Positions 22,990 through 32,197 of a stretch of 64,000 bases of DNA are shown one piece after another (the first letter of the stretch is position 1; the number at the start of each line of letters is the position of its first letter). This stretch comes from Streptosporangium becharense (GTDB lineage: Bacteria; Actinomycetota; Actinomycetes; Streptosporangiales; Streptosporangiaceae). The notes below the pieces were generated by a model. It saw nothing but the letters and a program-made list of their open reading frames with translations, was not told the DNA's origin and did no database searches. Made by a program: the position numbers and the translations under genes. Where the stretch lies: NCBI RefSeq assembly GCF_014204985.1, contig NZ_JACHMP010000001.1, forward strand, positions 1,860,001 to 1,924,000, in the 5' to 3' direction.

Positions 22990-24504
22990 TTGGCGACCAC
23001 CGCCCGTCTCACCCTCGACCCCGCCTTCCGGATCGGCCCGGTGGAGCCCCGGCTCTTCGGCTCGTTCGTGGAGCACATGGGCCGCTGCGTCTACACCGGC
23101 GTCTTCGAACCCGGTCACCCGGCGGCCGACGCCGACGGCCTGCGCACCGACGTGCTGGAGCTGACGCGGGAGCTCGGGGTGACGCTGGTGCGCTACCCCG
23201 GCGGCAACTTCGTCTCCAACTACCGCTGGGAGGACGGCGTCGGGCCGGTCGAGAACCGGCCCGCGCGCCTCGACCTGGCCTGGCGGAGCCTGGAGGACAA
23301 CCGTTTCGGGCTCAACGAGTTCATGGTCTGGGCCGCGAAGGCCGGCGTCGAGCCGATGATGGCGCTCAACCTGGGCACCCGGGGGGTGGCCGAGGCGCTG
23401 GAGCTGGTCGAGTACGCCAACTACCCCGGCGGCACCCGGCTGTCCGACCTGCGCCGCGCGCACGGCTTCGACAGACCGCACGACGTGCGGCTGTGGTGTC
23501 TGGGGAACGAGCTGGACGGCCCCTGGCAGATGGGGCACAAGACCGCCGCGGAGTACGGCCGCCTGGCCGCCGAGACCGCGCGGGCGCTCAAGCGCTTCGA
23601 CCCCGGGCTGTCCCTGGTGGCCTGCGGCAGCTCCAACAGCGCCATGCCGACCTTCGGCGCGTGGGAGGCGGAGGTGCTGGAGGCGACGTACGAGATGGTC
23701 GACCACGTCTCGCTGCATGCCTACTACGACCCGTCCGACGGGGACGTCGACTCCTTCCTGGCCAGCGGCGCCGACATGGACCACATGATCCGCTCGATCG
23801 CCGCGACCGCCGACCACGTGGGGGCGAGGCTGCGCAGCCGGAAGAAGATCAAGCTCTCCTTCGACGAGTGGAACGTCTGGTACCAGAGCCGCTTCCCGGG
23901 CGAGGCGGCGCTGGACTGGACCGAGCGGCCCCGGCTGATCGAGGACGCCTACGACGTCACCGACGCGGTGGTGGTCGGCAGCCTCCTCATCACCCTGCTG
24001 CGCAACGCCGACCGGGTCGGGGTGGCCTGCCAGGCGCAGCTCGCCAACGTCATCGCGCCGATCAGGACCGAGCCGGGCGGTCCCGCCTGGCGGCAGAGCA
24101 TCTTCCACCCGTTCGCGCTGACCGCCCGGCACGCCCGCGGCCAGGTGCTCCGGGTGGAACCGGAGTGCGCGACGATCGCGACCGCGAAGCACGGCGACGT
24201 GCCCGCGATCTGGGCGACCGCCACGTACGACGAGACGACCGGCGAGCTGGCGCTGTTCGTGGTCAACCGCGACCGGCGGGAGCCCTGCGCGCTGGAGGTC
24301 GCGCTCCCCGGGGAGCTGCGGCCGGTGGAGCACCTCGAACTCACCGACGACGACCTGTCGGCGGTCAACACCGCCGAGACACCCGACCGCGTCAGACCCA
24401 GGCCGGGGACCGGCCTCCGGCTCCGGGGACGCCGGGCGTCCCTGACCCTTCCGCCCGTCTCATGGAGCGTCATCCGCCTCGCCCCCGATTCCCCCCAGGA
24501 GTAA
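22990..24504 (+). CDS. abfA: GH51 alpha-L-arabinofuranosidase
   Basis: A 504-residue GH51 enzyme that removes terminal L-arabinofuranose from arabinan or arabinoxylan oligosaccharides. It has no signal peptide, so it acts in the cytoplasm on imported oligosaccharides. The catalytic TIM barrel contains LGNELDGPW (acid/base Glu174) and LSFDEWNVWY (nucleophile Glu293). The N-terminal FGSFVEHMGRCVYTGVFEPG is also characteristic. The C-terminal ~110 residues form the usual beta-sandwich. Length matches the family. TTG at 22990 starts translation. The gene is first in an operon with a binding protein and two permeases. Confidence 0.95.
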   Translation: MATTARLTLDPAFRIGPVEPRLFGSFVEHMGRCVYTGVFEPGHPAADADGLRTDVLELTRELGVTLVRYPGGNFVSNYRWEDGVGPVENRPARLDLAWRSLEDNRFGLNEFMVWAAKAGVEPMMALNLGTRGVAEALELVEYANYPGGTRLSDLRRAHGFDRPHDVRLWCLGNELDGPWQMGHKTAAEYGRLAAETARALKRFDPGLSLVACGSSNSAMPTFGAWEAEVLEATYEMVDHVSLHAYYDPSDGDVDSFLASGADMDHMIRSIAATADHVGARLRSRKKIKLSFDEWNVWYQSRFPGEAALDWTERPRLIEDAYDVTDAVVVGSLLITLLRNADRVGVACQAQLANVIAPIRTEPGGPAWRQSIFHPFALTARHARGQVLRVEPECATIATAKHGDVPAIWATATYDETTGELALFVVNRDRREPCALEVALPGELRPVEHLELTDDDLSAVNTAETPDRVRPRPGTGLRLRGRRASLTLPPVSWSVIRLAPDSPQE

Positions 24505-24506
24505 AG

Positions 24507-25847
24507 ATGACCAGTCCCCTGTCCCGCCGCTCGTTCCTGGGCCTGACCGGCGCCGCGGGCCTCACCGCCGCGCTGACCGCCTGCGGGGGCGGCACCAGGA
24601 TCGGCGCGGACTCCCCGCCCGCGGCCTCGGCGGCGCCGTCGTTCGCGGGTGGGGAGTACACCGGGCCCAAGGTGACCCTGGACTACTGGAACGGCTTCAC
24701 CGGCGGCGACGGCCCGCACATGCGGGCCATGCTGGAGGCGTTCAACAAGGAGTACTCCGGCCGCATCGAGGTCCGCAACGTGACCCGGCGCTGGGAGGAC
24801 CTCTACCCCGCCATGCCCACGGCCATCAGCGCGGGCAAGGGCCCGGACGTGGCCGTCATCCACAACGACTGGATCGGTACCTTCGCCGCGCGCCGGACCC
24901 TGATCCCGCTGGACGACGTGGTCGGCGCGCTGCGGCTCGGCGAGTCCGACTTCATCCCCGCCGTGTGGAACGCCGGGGTCTACGACGGCAGGCGCTACAG
25001 CGTGCCGCTGGACGTGCACAGCCTGGGCGACTACTGGAACCGGGCCCACCTGGAGAAAGCCGGGCTGAAGGCGGCCCCGGCGGACAGGGCCGGATACCAG
25101 GACGCCCTGGCCGCGCTCAAGGACGCCGGAATCGAGAACCCCTTCTGGATGCCCAGCAAGTGGCCTGCCCACCTGATGTTCATGAGCCTGCTGTGGCAGT
25201 TCGGCGGCGAGCTCTACAGCGAGGACGGCACCCGGGCACTGTGGGGCTCCGACCGTGGCGCGCAGGCCCTGGCCTGGATGGTCGAGCAGATCGACAAGGG
25301 CTTCAGCCCGGCCAAGGTGGCGCAGGACAGCCAGTACGCCGCCTTCAAGAACGACAAGGTCAGCTTCACCTGGGACGGCATCTGGCAGATCAACGACCTG
25401 AAGGCCAACGCCCCGTCCCTGAAGTGGGATCTGGCTCCGGTGCCCAACATCGGCGGCACCGCGGCGGTCTGGGCCTCCTCGCACAACTTCGTGCTGACCG
25501 CCCAGGCCGGCAAGGATCCGGCCAAGGTCCAGGCGGCCAAGTTCTTCATCGATCACATGAGCCGCCGGTCGACCGAGTGGGCCAGGGCCGGCATGATCCC
25601 GGCCCGCAACTCCGTCCGGCGGGACCCGGCCGTCGCCGGCCTGCCGCAGATCGGACTGGCCGCCGACGTGAACGCCTTCCACTTCCTGCCGGCCCTGCCC
25701 GGCGTCGGCGACGTGCAGTCCAAGGCACTGGAGCTGGCGGTGGCCAAGGCCGTGCTGAAGGAGGCGTCCCCGGCGGACGCGCTGAAGGAGGGCGTGGCGA
25801 CCGCGGACAAGCTGCTCGCCGAGAACAAGCGGAAGTACGGCGGATGA
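24507..25847 (+). CDS. ABC transporter sugar-binding lipoprotein (arabino-oligosaccharide type)
   Basis: A 446-residue class I extracellular solute-binding protein. The N-terminus combines a twin-arginine motif (SRRSFLGLTG) with a lipobox LTAC. The mature chain has family landmarks VTLDYWNGFTGGDGPHMRAM (about 56-75), GKGPDVAVIHNDWI, YSVPLDVHSLGDYWNR and SFTWDGIWQIND. Carbohydrate ligands are usual, and the GH51 neighbour suggests arabino-oligosaccharides. ATG at 24507 begins 2 bp after the upstream stop, with AGGAG overlapping that stop. Its TGA overlaps the ATG of the first permease. Confidence 0.93.
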   Translation: MTSPLSRRSFLGLTGAAGLTAALTACGGGTRIGADSPPAASAAPSFAGGEYTGPKVTLDYWNGFTGGDGPHMRAMLEAFNKEYSGRIEVRNVTRRWEDLYPAMPTAISAGKGPDVAVIHNDWIGTFAARRTLIPLDDVVGALRLGESDFIPAVWNAGVYDGRRYSVPLDVHSLGDYWNRAHLEKAGLKAAPADRAGYQDALAALKDAGIENPFWMPSKWPAHLMFMSLLWQFGGELYSEDGTRALWGSDRGAQALAWMVEQIDKGFSPAKVAQDSQYAAFKNDKVSFTWDGIWQINDLKANAPSLKWDLAPVPNIGGTAAVWASSHNFVLTAQAGKDPAKVQAAKFFIDHMSRRSTEWARAGMIPARNSVRRDPAVAGLPQIGLAADVNAFHFLPALPGVGDVQSKALELAVAKAVLKEASPADALKEGVATADKLLAENKRKYGG

Positions 25848-26785
25848 GCGTGCTCACCCGGAAGGAGCGCCCGCCCGGCGCCGACGTGCCGGACGGGCCG
25901 CCCGCCGGGGCCGCACGGAGGATGCGTCCCTGGACCCCGTACGCGTTCCTCGCCCCCTACCTCGCCCTGTTCGCCGTCTTCATGGTGCTGCCGATCGGCT
26001 TCGGGTTCTGGACGAGCCTGCACGAGTGGGACGTCAACCTCCCGCGCAAGCCGTTCGTCGGGGTGGAGAACTACACCGACCTGTTCGACCCGGGCAGCGT
26101 GGACGGCTCCCGCTTCTGGACGGCCATGCGGGCCACCGGGATCTTCACGGTCGCGTCCGTGCCCCTGCTCATCGTGCTGCCGCTGCTCACCGCGCTGCTG
26201 ATGAACGGCCGCTTCCGGGGCCGCAACGTCTACCGCGCCGTCTACTTCACGCCGTACGTGCTGGGCGTGGCGGTCGTCGGGTTCGTCTGGCGCTTCCTGC
26301 TGGACGGCAACATCGGCCTGGTCAACCACTACCTCGGTCTCGACGTGCAGTGGACCACCGACGTGCCGCCCGCCTGGGTCGCGCTGGTGGGCGTGACGGT
26401 GTGGTGGACGCTCGGCCTGAACTCGGTGATCTTCCTCGCCGGACTCCAGGACATCCCGCGCGAACTGCACGAGGCGGCGATGGTCGACGGCGCCTCCGCC
26501 CGGCACCGGTTCCGCGCGGTGACGCTGCCGGGGCTGCGGCCTGTCATGGTCTTCGTGGTCAACTCCACGATCCTCGCCTCGGCCAACATGTTCGGCCAGT
26601 CGTACCTGATCACCGGTGGCGCCCCGGCCGACCAGACGAAGACCGCGATCTACCTCATCGCCGAGACCGGCCTCCGCCAGTTCGACATGGGCACCGCGTC
26701 GGCGATGAGCTTCGTCCTCGCCGCCTTCCTGATGGCCGCCAGCGCTCTGGTCTTCGGCGCCTTCCGGGAGAGGGACAGGACATGA
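25844..26785 (+). CDS. sugar ABC transporter permease (MalF type)
   Basis: A 313-residue inner-membrane permease with six predicted segments (first at about 28-52, PYAFLAPYLALFAVFMVLPI). The EAA coupling loop is HEAAMVDGASARHRFRAVTL (about 207-226). ATG at 25844 overlaps the binding-protein stop. It pairs with the next gene product. No ATPase gene accompanies the operon; in Streptomyces such importers use the shared ATPase MsiK encoded elsewhere, and the same is inferred here. Confidence 0.93.
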   Translation: MSVLTRKERPPGADVPDGPPAGAARRMRPWTPYAFLAPYLALFAVFMVLPIGFGFWTSLHEWDVNLPRKPFVGVENYTDLFDPGSVDGSRFWTAMRATGIFTVASVPLLIVLPLLTALLMNGRFRGRNVYRAVYFTPYVLGVAVVGFVWRFLLDGNIGLVNHYLGLDVQWTTDVPPAWVALVGVTVWWTLGLNSVIFLAGLQDIPRELHEAAMVDGASARHRFRAVTLPGLRPVMVFVVNSTILASANMFGQSYLITGGAPADQTKTAIYLIAETGLRQFDMGTASAMSFVLAAFLMAASALVFGAFRERDRT

Positions 26786-27618
26786 CCCGTGACATCCGCC
26801 GGCTCCGGCGGGCACTGCTCCACCTGGTCCTCGCGGTGATCGCGGCGCTCTACCTGAGCCCGCTGGTCTACATGGTCTCCACCTCGTTCAAGACCCGCGA
26901 GGACGCGGGGGCCACCACCCCGCGGTGGATTCCCGGCCCGGCCACCCTGGACGCCTACCGGGAGATCCTGAACAGCGCGGACAGCCCGATCGTCAGCTGG
27001 TTCGTCAACAGCCTCGCCGCCGCGACCGCGCACGCGGCGCTGGTCCTGGTGACGGCCACGCCGGCCGCGTACGCGCTGGCCAGGCTCCGCTTCCACGGCC
27101 GGAACACGATCTTCGCGGCGATCGTGGCGACCCTGTTCGTGCCGCCCGTGGTGCTGCTGATCCCGAACTTCCTGATCGTCAACGAGCTGGCCTGGGTGGA
27201 CAGCCTGCCCGCGGTGATCGTCCCCGCCGCGGCAGGGGCGTTCGGAGTGTTCTTCCTGCGGCAGTTCTTCCTCACCCTGCCGGGCGAGCTGGAGGAGGCC
27301 GCCGAGCTGGACGGCTGCAACCGCTGGCAGATCTTCACCGCCGTCGCGCTGCCCCTGGCGCGCCCGGCGCTGGTGACGCTCTTCCTGCTGTCGTTCCTCA
27401 CCAACTGGAACGACTTCCTGTGGCCGATCTACGTACTGCTCAGCCCCGAGTCCCTGACGCTCCCCGCGGGCCTGGGCAACTTCCAGGGGGCCAACAACAT
27501 CCGTTACGACCTGCTGATGGCCGGCGCGGTGATCGCCGGCCTGCCGGTGATCGCGCTCTACCTCGTCGCCCAGCGCTGGGTCATCGAGGGCATCTCCCGG
27601 TCCGGGCTTAAAGGGTGA
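26782..27618 (+). CDS. sugar ABC transporter permease (MalG type)
   Basis: A 278-residue permease with six membrane segments, beginning LLHLVLAVIAALYLSPLVYM. The EAA loop is EEAAELDGCNRWQIFTAVAL (about 174-193), and the NDFLWPIYVLLSPESLTLPA segment before the last helices is typical of MalG-type subunits. ATG at 26782 overlaps the stop of the first permease (ATGA). It is the last gene of the operon; the next gene begins 16 bp later on the same strand but is functionally unrelated, so it may or may not be co-transcribed. Confidence 0.93.
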   Translation: MTRDIRRLRRALLHLVLAVIAALYLSPLVYMVSTSFKTREDAGATTPRWIPGPATLDAYREILNSADSPIVSWFVNSLAAATAHAALVLVTATPAAYALARLRFHGRNTIFAAIVATLFVPPVVLLIPNFLIVNELAWVDSLPAVIVPAAAGAFGVFFLRQFFLTLPGELEEAAELDGCNRWQIFTAVALPLARPALVTLFLLSFLTNWNDFLWPIYVLLSPESLTLPAGLGNFQGANNIRYDLLMAGAVIAGLPVIALYLVAQRWVIEGISRSGLKG

Positions 27619-27634
27619 TCAACTACGGCGGACC

Positions 27635-28480
27635 ATGAAACGGGTCACAATGGGCCGCATGACGAGAACACTGGTACTGGGCGGCGGGGGCGTGGCGGGC
27701 ATCGCCTGGGAGGCGGGGATCGTCACCGGCCTGCGCCGTGAGGGCGTGGATCTGGGCGAGGCGGACCTGCTGGTCGGCACCTCGGCCGGATCGGTGGTGG
27801 CCGCCCTGATCGCCACCGGGGCCGACCTGGAGAGCGCGGTCGCCTCCCAGGCGAAGACGGAGACCGCGACCGTCTCGGCCGTCGACATGGAGGCGGTCAT
27901 GGCCTCCTTCGGCATCCTGAACGACCCGTCCCTCGAACCCCGGGAGGCCCGGCGCCGGGTCGGCGAGCTGGCCCTGGGGGTGAAGGACACCGGCGTCAGG
28001 ATCGGGACGATCGGCGACCGGCTGCCCGTCAAGGAGTGGCCGGAGCGCCGCCTGCTCATCACCGCGGTCGACGCGGGGAGCGGCGAGTTCGTGGTCTGGG
28101 ACCGCGACTCCGGTGCGTCGCTGGTCTCCGCGGTCGCCTCCAGCTGCGCGGTCCCGTGCGTCTTCCCGCCGGTGGAGATCGGCGGCCGGCACTACATGGA
28201 CGGCGGGGTGCGCTCGACGACCAACGCCGACCTGGCGGCCGGTGCCTGCGCCGCGGTCGTCCTGGAGCCGCTGGCGCACCTCACCCCCCGGCGGCGTTTC
28301 GAGACCGAGATCGCCGCGCTCGACGGTACCGCGCTGGCCCATGTGGTCCCCGACGAGGCGGCCGTGGCCGTGTTCGGCGTCGACGTCCTCGACCCGGAGC
28401 TGTGGCGCCCCGCGTTCGCGGCCGGTCTCGCCCAGGCGTCCGCCGTCACGGAGAGCGTGGCCGGGGTCTGGAAGGGCTGA
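27635..28480 (+). CDS. patatin-like phospholipase family protein
   Basis: A 281-residue protein with the patatin core: the oxyanion loop [16 protein letters not shown] (about 13-28), the nucleophile elbow [11 protein letters not shown] (Ser in GTSAG, near 50) and the catalytic-dyad aspartate in [13 protein letters not shown] (DGG, near 189). It would hydrolyse acyl chains of lipids. It lacks a signal peptide and membrane helix, implying a cytoplasmic or membrane-peripheral enzyme. ATG at 27635 has GGCGGA upstream; ATG at 27659 is a possible later start. The physiological substrate is unknown. Confidence 0.9.
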   Translation: MKRVTMGRMTRTLVLGGGGVAGIAWEAGIVTGLRREGVDLGEADLLVGTSAGSVVAALIATGADLESAVASQAKTETATVSAVDMEAVMASFGILNDPSLEPREARRRVGELALGVKDTGVRIGTIGDRLPVKEWPERRLLITAVDAGSGEFVVWDRDSGASLVSAVASSCAVPCVFPPVEIGGRHYMDGGVRSTTNADLAAGACAAVVLEPLAHLTPRRRFETEIAALDGTALAHVVPDEAAVAVFGVDVLDPELWRPAFAAGLAQASAVTESVAGVWKG

Positions 28481-28485
28481 GGGCC

Positions 28486-29112
28486 GTGGGTGCGGAACGG
28501 GATCCGGCCGGCCGCGGCGCGACCGGACCCGCGGCGCTGTGGGTGGTGAGCGGGCCGCCGGGCGCGGGGAAGTCGACCGTGGCGGCGGCGCTGCTGGCCC
28601 TGCTCGACCCGGTGCCCGCCCTGCTCGACAAGGACACCGTCTACGGCGGGTTCGTGGCGGCCACCCTGCGCGCGCACGGCCGGGACCAGGGTGAGCGCGA
28701 GGGGCCCTGGTACGACGAGCACGTCAAACGGCACGAGTACGAGGGGCTGACCGCGCTCGCCCGGCAGATCCGCGCCCACGGCTGCCCGGTCGTGCTGGAG
28801 GGGCCCTTCACCACCCAGGTGCACGACGCGGCGGTGTGGGAGCGCTGGGTCGGGGACCTGGGCGGGCCCCCGGTGCACCTGCTCTGGGTCCGCTCCGACT
28901 CCCCCACCCTGCGCTCCCGGTTGGTCGCCAGGGGGCTGCCCCGGGACGCGGGAAAGCTCGACCGGTTCGACGACTATCTGCGGGCGATCCGGGTGGACGA
29001 GCCTCCCGCGGTGCCGCACACCGAGATCGACAACCGGTCCGGCGCCCCCTCCCCGGCATCCCAGCTGGAAGGCCTCACGGCACCCGGCGGCGGTCGCCCC
29101 CGGCGTCGGTGA
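28486..29112 (+). CDS. AAA/P-loop kinase-like protein
   Basis: A 208-residue protein with Walker [19 protein letters not shown] (about residues 19-36) and [11 protein letters not shown], followed by a lid-like helix region and [20 protein letters not shown] (about 140-159), with arginine-rich lid helices after it. This pattern is that of small-molecule or nucleotide kinases (gluconate/shikimate/chloramphenicol phosphotransferase-like). The acceptor is unknown. GTG at 28486 starts 5 bp after the patatin gene stop, so the two may be co-translated. The tail ([20 protein letters not shown]) is probably disordered. Confidence 0.75.
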   Translation: MGAERDPAGRGATGPAALWVVSGPPGAGKSTVAAALLALLDPVPALLDKDTVYGGFVAATLRAHGRDQGEREGPWYDEHVKRHEYEGLTALARQIRAHGCPVVLEGPFTTQVHDAAVWERWVGDLGGPPVHLLWVRSDSPTLRSRLVARGLPRDAGKLDRFDDYLRAIRVDEPPAVPHTEIDNRSGAPSPASQLEGLTAPGGGRPRRR

Positions 29113-29644
29113 TCGCCGTGTGGCCGGGCAGGTGACCGATGGCGTACGACAACCCCGCCGGCCATGACGGCGGCCTGCGGGGTCACCCCGCCGGGCGTCA
29201 CGGGCGTCACGGGCGTCACAGAGGCCAGCGGCCGCGAACCCGGCCCACCCACCCCCTCACTCGCCCCACCTGGCCTTTCCCGGCTGTTTCGCCGGAATGA
29301 ACGGCCGGATGGCCGAAAGAGCGCCTTTCATCGGTCCGCAATTCCGATACCGACGACTACACAAAATTAGGTCAAATTTCCTTACTTGATTGCATTGCAG
29401 GCATACCGCCGTGGATTTACCTTCCCGGTGTGGCTCCTCCGTCCCTTGAAGAGAGCGGCTGCTCACAGAGTGGCCCCTGCGGCCTCGTAAGGGGCGTGTC
29501 CCGCCCTGCGCGAAACAGTGATCGCCGTGTTCGTCTCCGCCCCGCCGACAGCCACCGCCATCGGCCCGCGCCGACACAACCCGAAGGGAGGGAGCGCGGG
29601 TTGCCCCGCCGGCCACGGCGGGCGGTTCCCTCCGCGCGAACCCG
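29113..29644. other. long intergenic region upstream of the LysR-type gene
   Basis: About 530 bp without a credible gene. A 9-bp unit, CGGGCGTCA, is repeated three times at 29192-29218. A relatively AT-rich stretch at about 29335-29400 (around TCAAATTTCCTTACTTGATT) looks like a promoter region for the LysR gene. The frames open here lack coding-like third positions. Confidence 0.55.
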
Positions 29645-30604
29645 ATGGACCTTGAGCTCCGACACCTCAGGATCGTCCGCGCGGTCGCCGAGGCCGGCAG
29701 CGTGACCAAGGCGGCCAGTCATCTCGGCCTGGCCCAGCCCGCGCTGACGGCACAGCTCAAACGGATAGAGCGGCTGCTCGGCGGAACCCTCTTCGACCGC
29801 GACCACCAAGGCGCACGACCGACCCCGCTGGGCGAGCTCGTCCTGTCGAGGGCGATGGTGCTGCTCCCGGCCGCCAGGGAGCTCCAGGAGGAGGCGCGGC
29901 GGCTGGCCAACGCCAACGCCGACATCCCCCGATACCGCCTGGGCGCCACCAACGGGCCGATACTCGGCGGCCTCATGGACCGCCTGGCCACCGCCTGGCC
30001 GTCGACGCCGGTGAGCACGCACACCTCCTGGTCGGCCCGTGAGCTGACCGGCATGGTGATACTCGGCAAGCTCGACTTCGTGTTCACCGGCGCCTGCGGG
30101 GAGAGCCTGCCTCCGGCGGAGGGGCCGGTGGTGTGGCTGACGGTCGGCATCGACCCGGTCTTCGTGCTGCTCAACGAGGACCACCCGCTGGCCCGCCGGG
30201 CGGAGGTCGACCTGGCCGAGCTGGCCGACGAGCAGTGGACGGTCACTCCCGGCGACAGCTGCTTCGGAGACTGCTTCGCCACGGCCTGCGCCCGCGCGGG
30301 CTTCACACCCCGGACCATCTACGAGACGGACGTGGCCACCTGCATGCACCTGGCCCAGGTCGGCCGGGCCGCCGCCCTCTGCCAGGCCACCTTCCAGCCC
30401 GCCGAAGGGCTGCGGCTGGTGCCGCTCGCCGGGGCTCCGCTGCGCTGGCGGCAGCTGTTCGGCTGGCACCCGGAATCACCCGCCGCGGGCGCCGCGCCGT
30501 CGATCTTCGAGCACGCCAAGGCCGCGCACGCCGACGCGGTGCGGCGCAGCAGGCGGTACGCCGTCTGGCTGGCCGACAACCCCGGCCTGGGCACCTCCCG
30601 CTGA
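29645..30604 (+). CDS. LysR-family transcriptional regulator
   Basis: A 319-residue regulator. The LysR winged helix-turn-helix is at about residues 3-62: LELRHLRIVRAVAEAGSVTK, AASHLGLAQPALTAQLKRIE, LLGGTLFDRD. The effector domain (about 95-290) has the type 2 periplasmic-binding fold. A cluster of cysteines (DSCFGDCFATACARAG, near 203-218; also ATCMHL, AALCQA) is more than usual and could give redox or metal sensing, but that is speculation. ATG at 29645 is chosen by the family N-terminus. No divergent gene is present, so the target is not obvious. Confidence 0.92.
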   Translation: MDLELRHLRIVRAVAEAGSVTKAASHLGLAQPALTAQLKRIERLLGGTLFDRDHQGARPTPLGELVLSRAMVLLPAARELQEEARRLANANADIPRYRLGATNGPILGGLMDRLATAWPSTPVSTHTSWSARELTGMVILGKLDFVFTGACGESLPPAEGPVVWLTVGIDPVFVLLNEDHPLARRAEVDLAELADEQWTVTPGDSCFGDCFATACARAGFTPRTIYETDVATCMHLAQVGRAAALCQATFQPAEGLRLVPLAGAPLRWRQLFGWHPESPAAGAAPSIFEHAKAAHADAVRRSRRYAVWLADNPGLGTSR

Positions 30605-30677
30605 CGGCGGACCGGGCACCGCGGTGCTCCCCCGGCGCCGGGCTCCGTCACACCCCGGGGTCGAGAAGAATGGGGGG

Positions 30678-32090
30678 ATGAACGAGCTTCTGACCCTGAG
30701 CGAGGGTGCGGTCCTGACGCATCTCGTCACCCGGGCCGAACTGGCGGACGGGGTCCTCCTGGCCGCCGACGACCTGCGGCTGTGGGCGCGACTGGCCGAC
30801 GGCGCGGGGGTGCCGCTGGCCGGCGGCGGGCGGGTGCGCACCTCGGTCGAGACCGGCGAGCCGGTGCTGACCGGGCCGGAGGGCTGGCTGGCCGGAGTGG
30901 AGCCGGAGCAGGCGGTCGCGCTGCGGCTGCGCGGCGGCGCCTTCGAGCTGTCGGTCGTCGCACTGGACGACGTCCCCGCCGAGCGGGCGCTCCGGGTGGT
31001 GCAGGAGTTCGGCGAGCAGGCTCTCGACACGCTGCGCGCCTTCGCCGAAGGGCTGGAGCCCAGCCCCGGGGTACCGATCGACGTGGTGGTCCTGGAACTG
31101 CTGATGAAGGCGCCGGAGACCTTCGCCGACCCGCTCCCGCCACTGGCCCCGCTGCTGGCGGGCGCCTCGCTGGAGTTGCGCGGCGGCCGGGTGGGCATCG
31201 TGGGCGCCCCGTGGGAGCCGGAGTCGGTGGCGGGCCTGGCGCCGCTGGACGTCATCAGGCTGGCCCTGGTGCGCAGCGCGCTGCGCACCTACGGCGAGGG
31301 TGCGGACCTGTCCAAGGCGGTCACCTACCTGTCCCGGTCGGACGCCGTGCTGGAGCGGATCGCCGACGAGGTGGAGCGCGAACCGCTCGGCCCGGCGCTG
31401 GCCGAGGCGCTTCCCCGCACCGAACCGGCCGCGCTGCTGCTGCTCGCCAGGTCGGCCGAGGGCCAGGGCCGCTCGTTCGAGGCGTCCGGGCTGGTCTCCG
31501 AGGCGCTGTCCCTCGCCCCGGAGCTCGCCCCGGCCGAGCGGGACGCCGCCGAGTACGCCGCGTGCCGCACCGAGCCCGGCGCCCCGTTGCCCGAACGGGC
31601 CGAGCACCTGTTCCGGCAGCTGCTCGTCTACGCCTACCGGCCGGCCCGCCGCCGCCTGATCGAGGATCTGGTCGGGTTGAGCGTCCGGGTGGCCGAGCCC
31701 GCGCTGGCGGATCTGGCGCTGTTCGAGCACGACGTGGTCGGCGAGTTCCTGGACGCGCGGGCCGAGTGGCTGCGCGACGACGAGGTGGAGCTGCTGGAGT
31801 CGTGGCGGCGCACACCGTTGCGCCTGTGGGAGGTCGTGGCGGTGACCGGGGAGGAGGTGACCGTGGGCGAGGGTGAGGAGCGGGTGACGCTCCGCGACCC
31901 GCTGCTCTCCCGGCAGGCCGTGCCCGGCGACCTGATGCTGACCAGGCTGCTGGGCGACGGATCGGGCCCGCACGTGTTCGGCCACCCGTTCAAGGTCGAT
32001 CCGGCGCGCGCGGAGGAGATGCGGGCGCTGCTCGCCGACCCCGTCGACCCGTACGCGGTGGCCGCCTTCTTCCGGCGTCCGCCGGCCTGA
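30678..32090 (+). CDS. conserved hypothetical protein
   Basis: A 470-residue protein I do not recognise. It is acidic and leucine-rich with mostly helical character; residues about 255-330 (PAALLLLARSAEGQGRSFEA) look like TPR/SEL-type helical pairs. The C-terminal ~110 residues (WEVVAVTGEEVTVGEGEERV, then DPLLSRQAVPGDLMLTRLLG) resemble a small beta-barrel used by SEC-C/helical-repeat proteins. No signal peptide, membrane segment or catalytic motif is visible. ATG at 30678 is preceded by GGGGGG. It stands alone between LysR and ROK genes. Function unknown. Confidence 0.72.
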   Translation: MNELLTLSEGAVLTHLVTRAELADGVLLAADDLRLWARLADGAGVPLAGGGRVRTSVETGEPVLTGPEGWLAGVEPEQAVALRLRGGAFELSVVALDDVPAERALRVVQEFGEQALDTLRAFAEGLEPSPGVPIDVVVLELLMKAPETFADPLPPLAPLLAGASLELRGGRVGIVGAPWEPESVAGLAPLDVIRLALVRSALRTYGEGADLSKAVTYLSRSDAVLERIADEVEREPLGPALAEALPRTEPAALLLLARSAEGQGRSFEASGLVSEALSLAPELAPAERDAAEYAACRTEPGAPLPERAEHLFRQLLVYAYRPARRRLIEDLVGLSVRVAEPALADLALFEHDVVGEFLDARAEWLRDDEVELLESWRRTPLRLWEVVAVTGEEVTVGEGEERVTLRDPLLSRQAVPGDLMLTRLLGDGSGPHVFGHPFKVDPARAEEMRALLADPVDPYAVAAFFRRPPA

Positions 32091-32158
32091 ATACGGCGAT
32101 GATCAACCAAAAGCGGGTGACTACCAGGCGTAACAGGGGTGGGCGGTAAGCGTAAGTC

Positions 32159-32177
32159 GTTTTGACGCCGCCAAAAC
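32159..32177. promoter_or_regulatory. candidate operator of the ROK regulator
   Basis: GTTTTGACGCCGCCAAAAC is a 19-bp inverted repeat (outer GTTTTG/CAAAAC arms perfect) ending 20 bp before the ROK gene start. AT-rich arms stand out against the local GC content. The ROK protein itself is the likely ligand. Confidence 0.55.
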
Positions 32178-32197
32178 AGGCGGTGTTGACTGGGCAC

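Noticed and set aside
22707..24506. Very long forward frame running into the binding-protein gene
   Set aside because: Its upstream 600 codons overlap the lacI and GH51 genes in other frames; the real gene starts at 24507 with a ribosome site and signal peptide.
29195..29220. Repeated TCACGGGCG as a regulatory site
   Set aside because: A simple 9-bp triplication with no symmetry; no evidence for binding.
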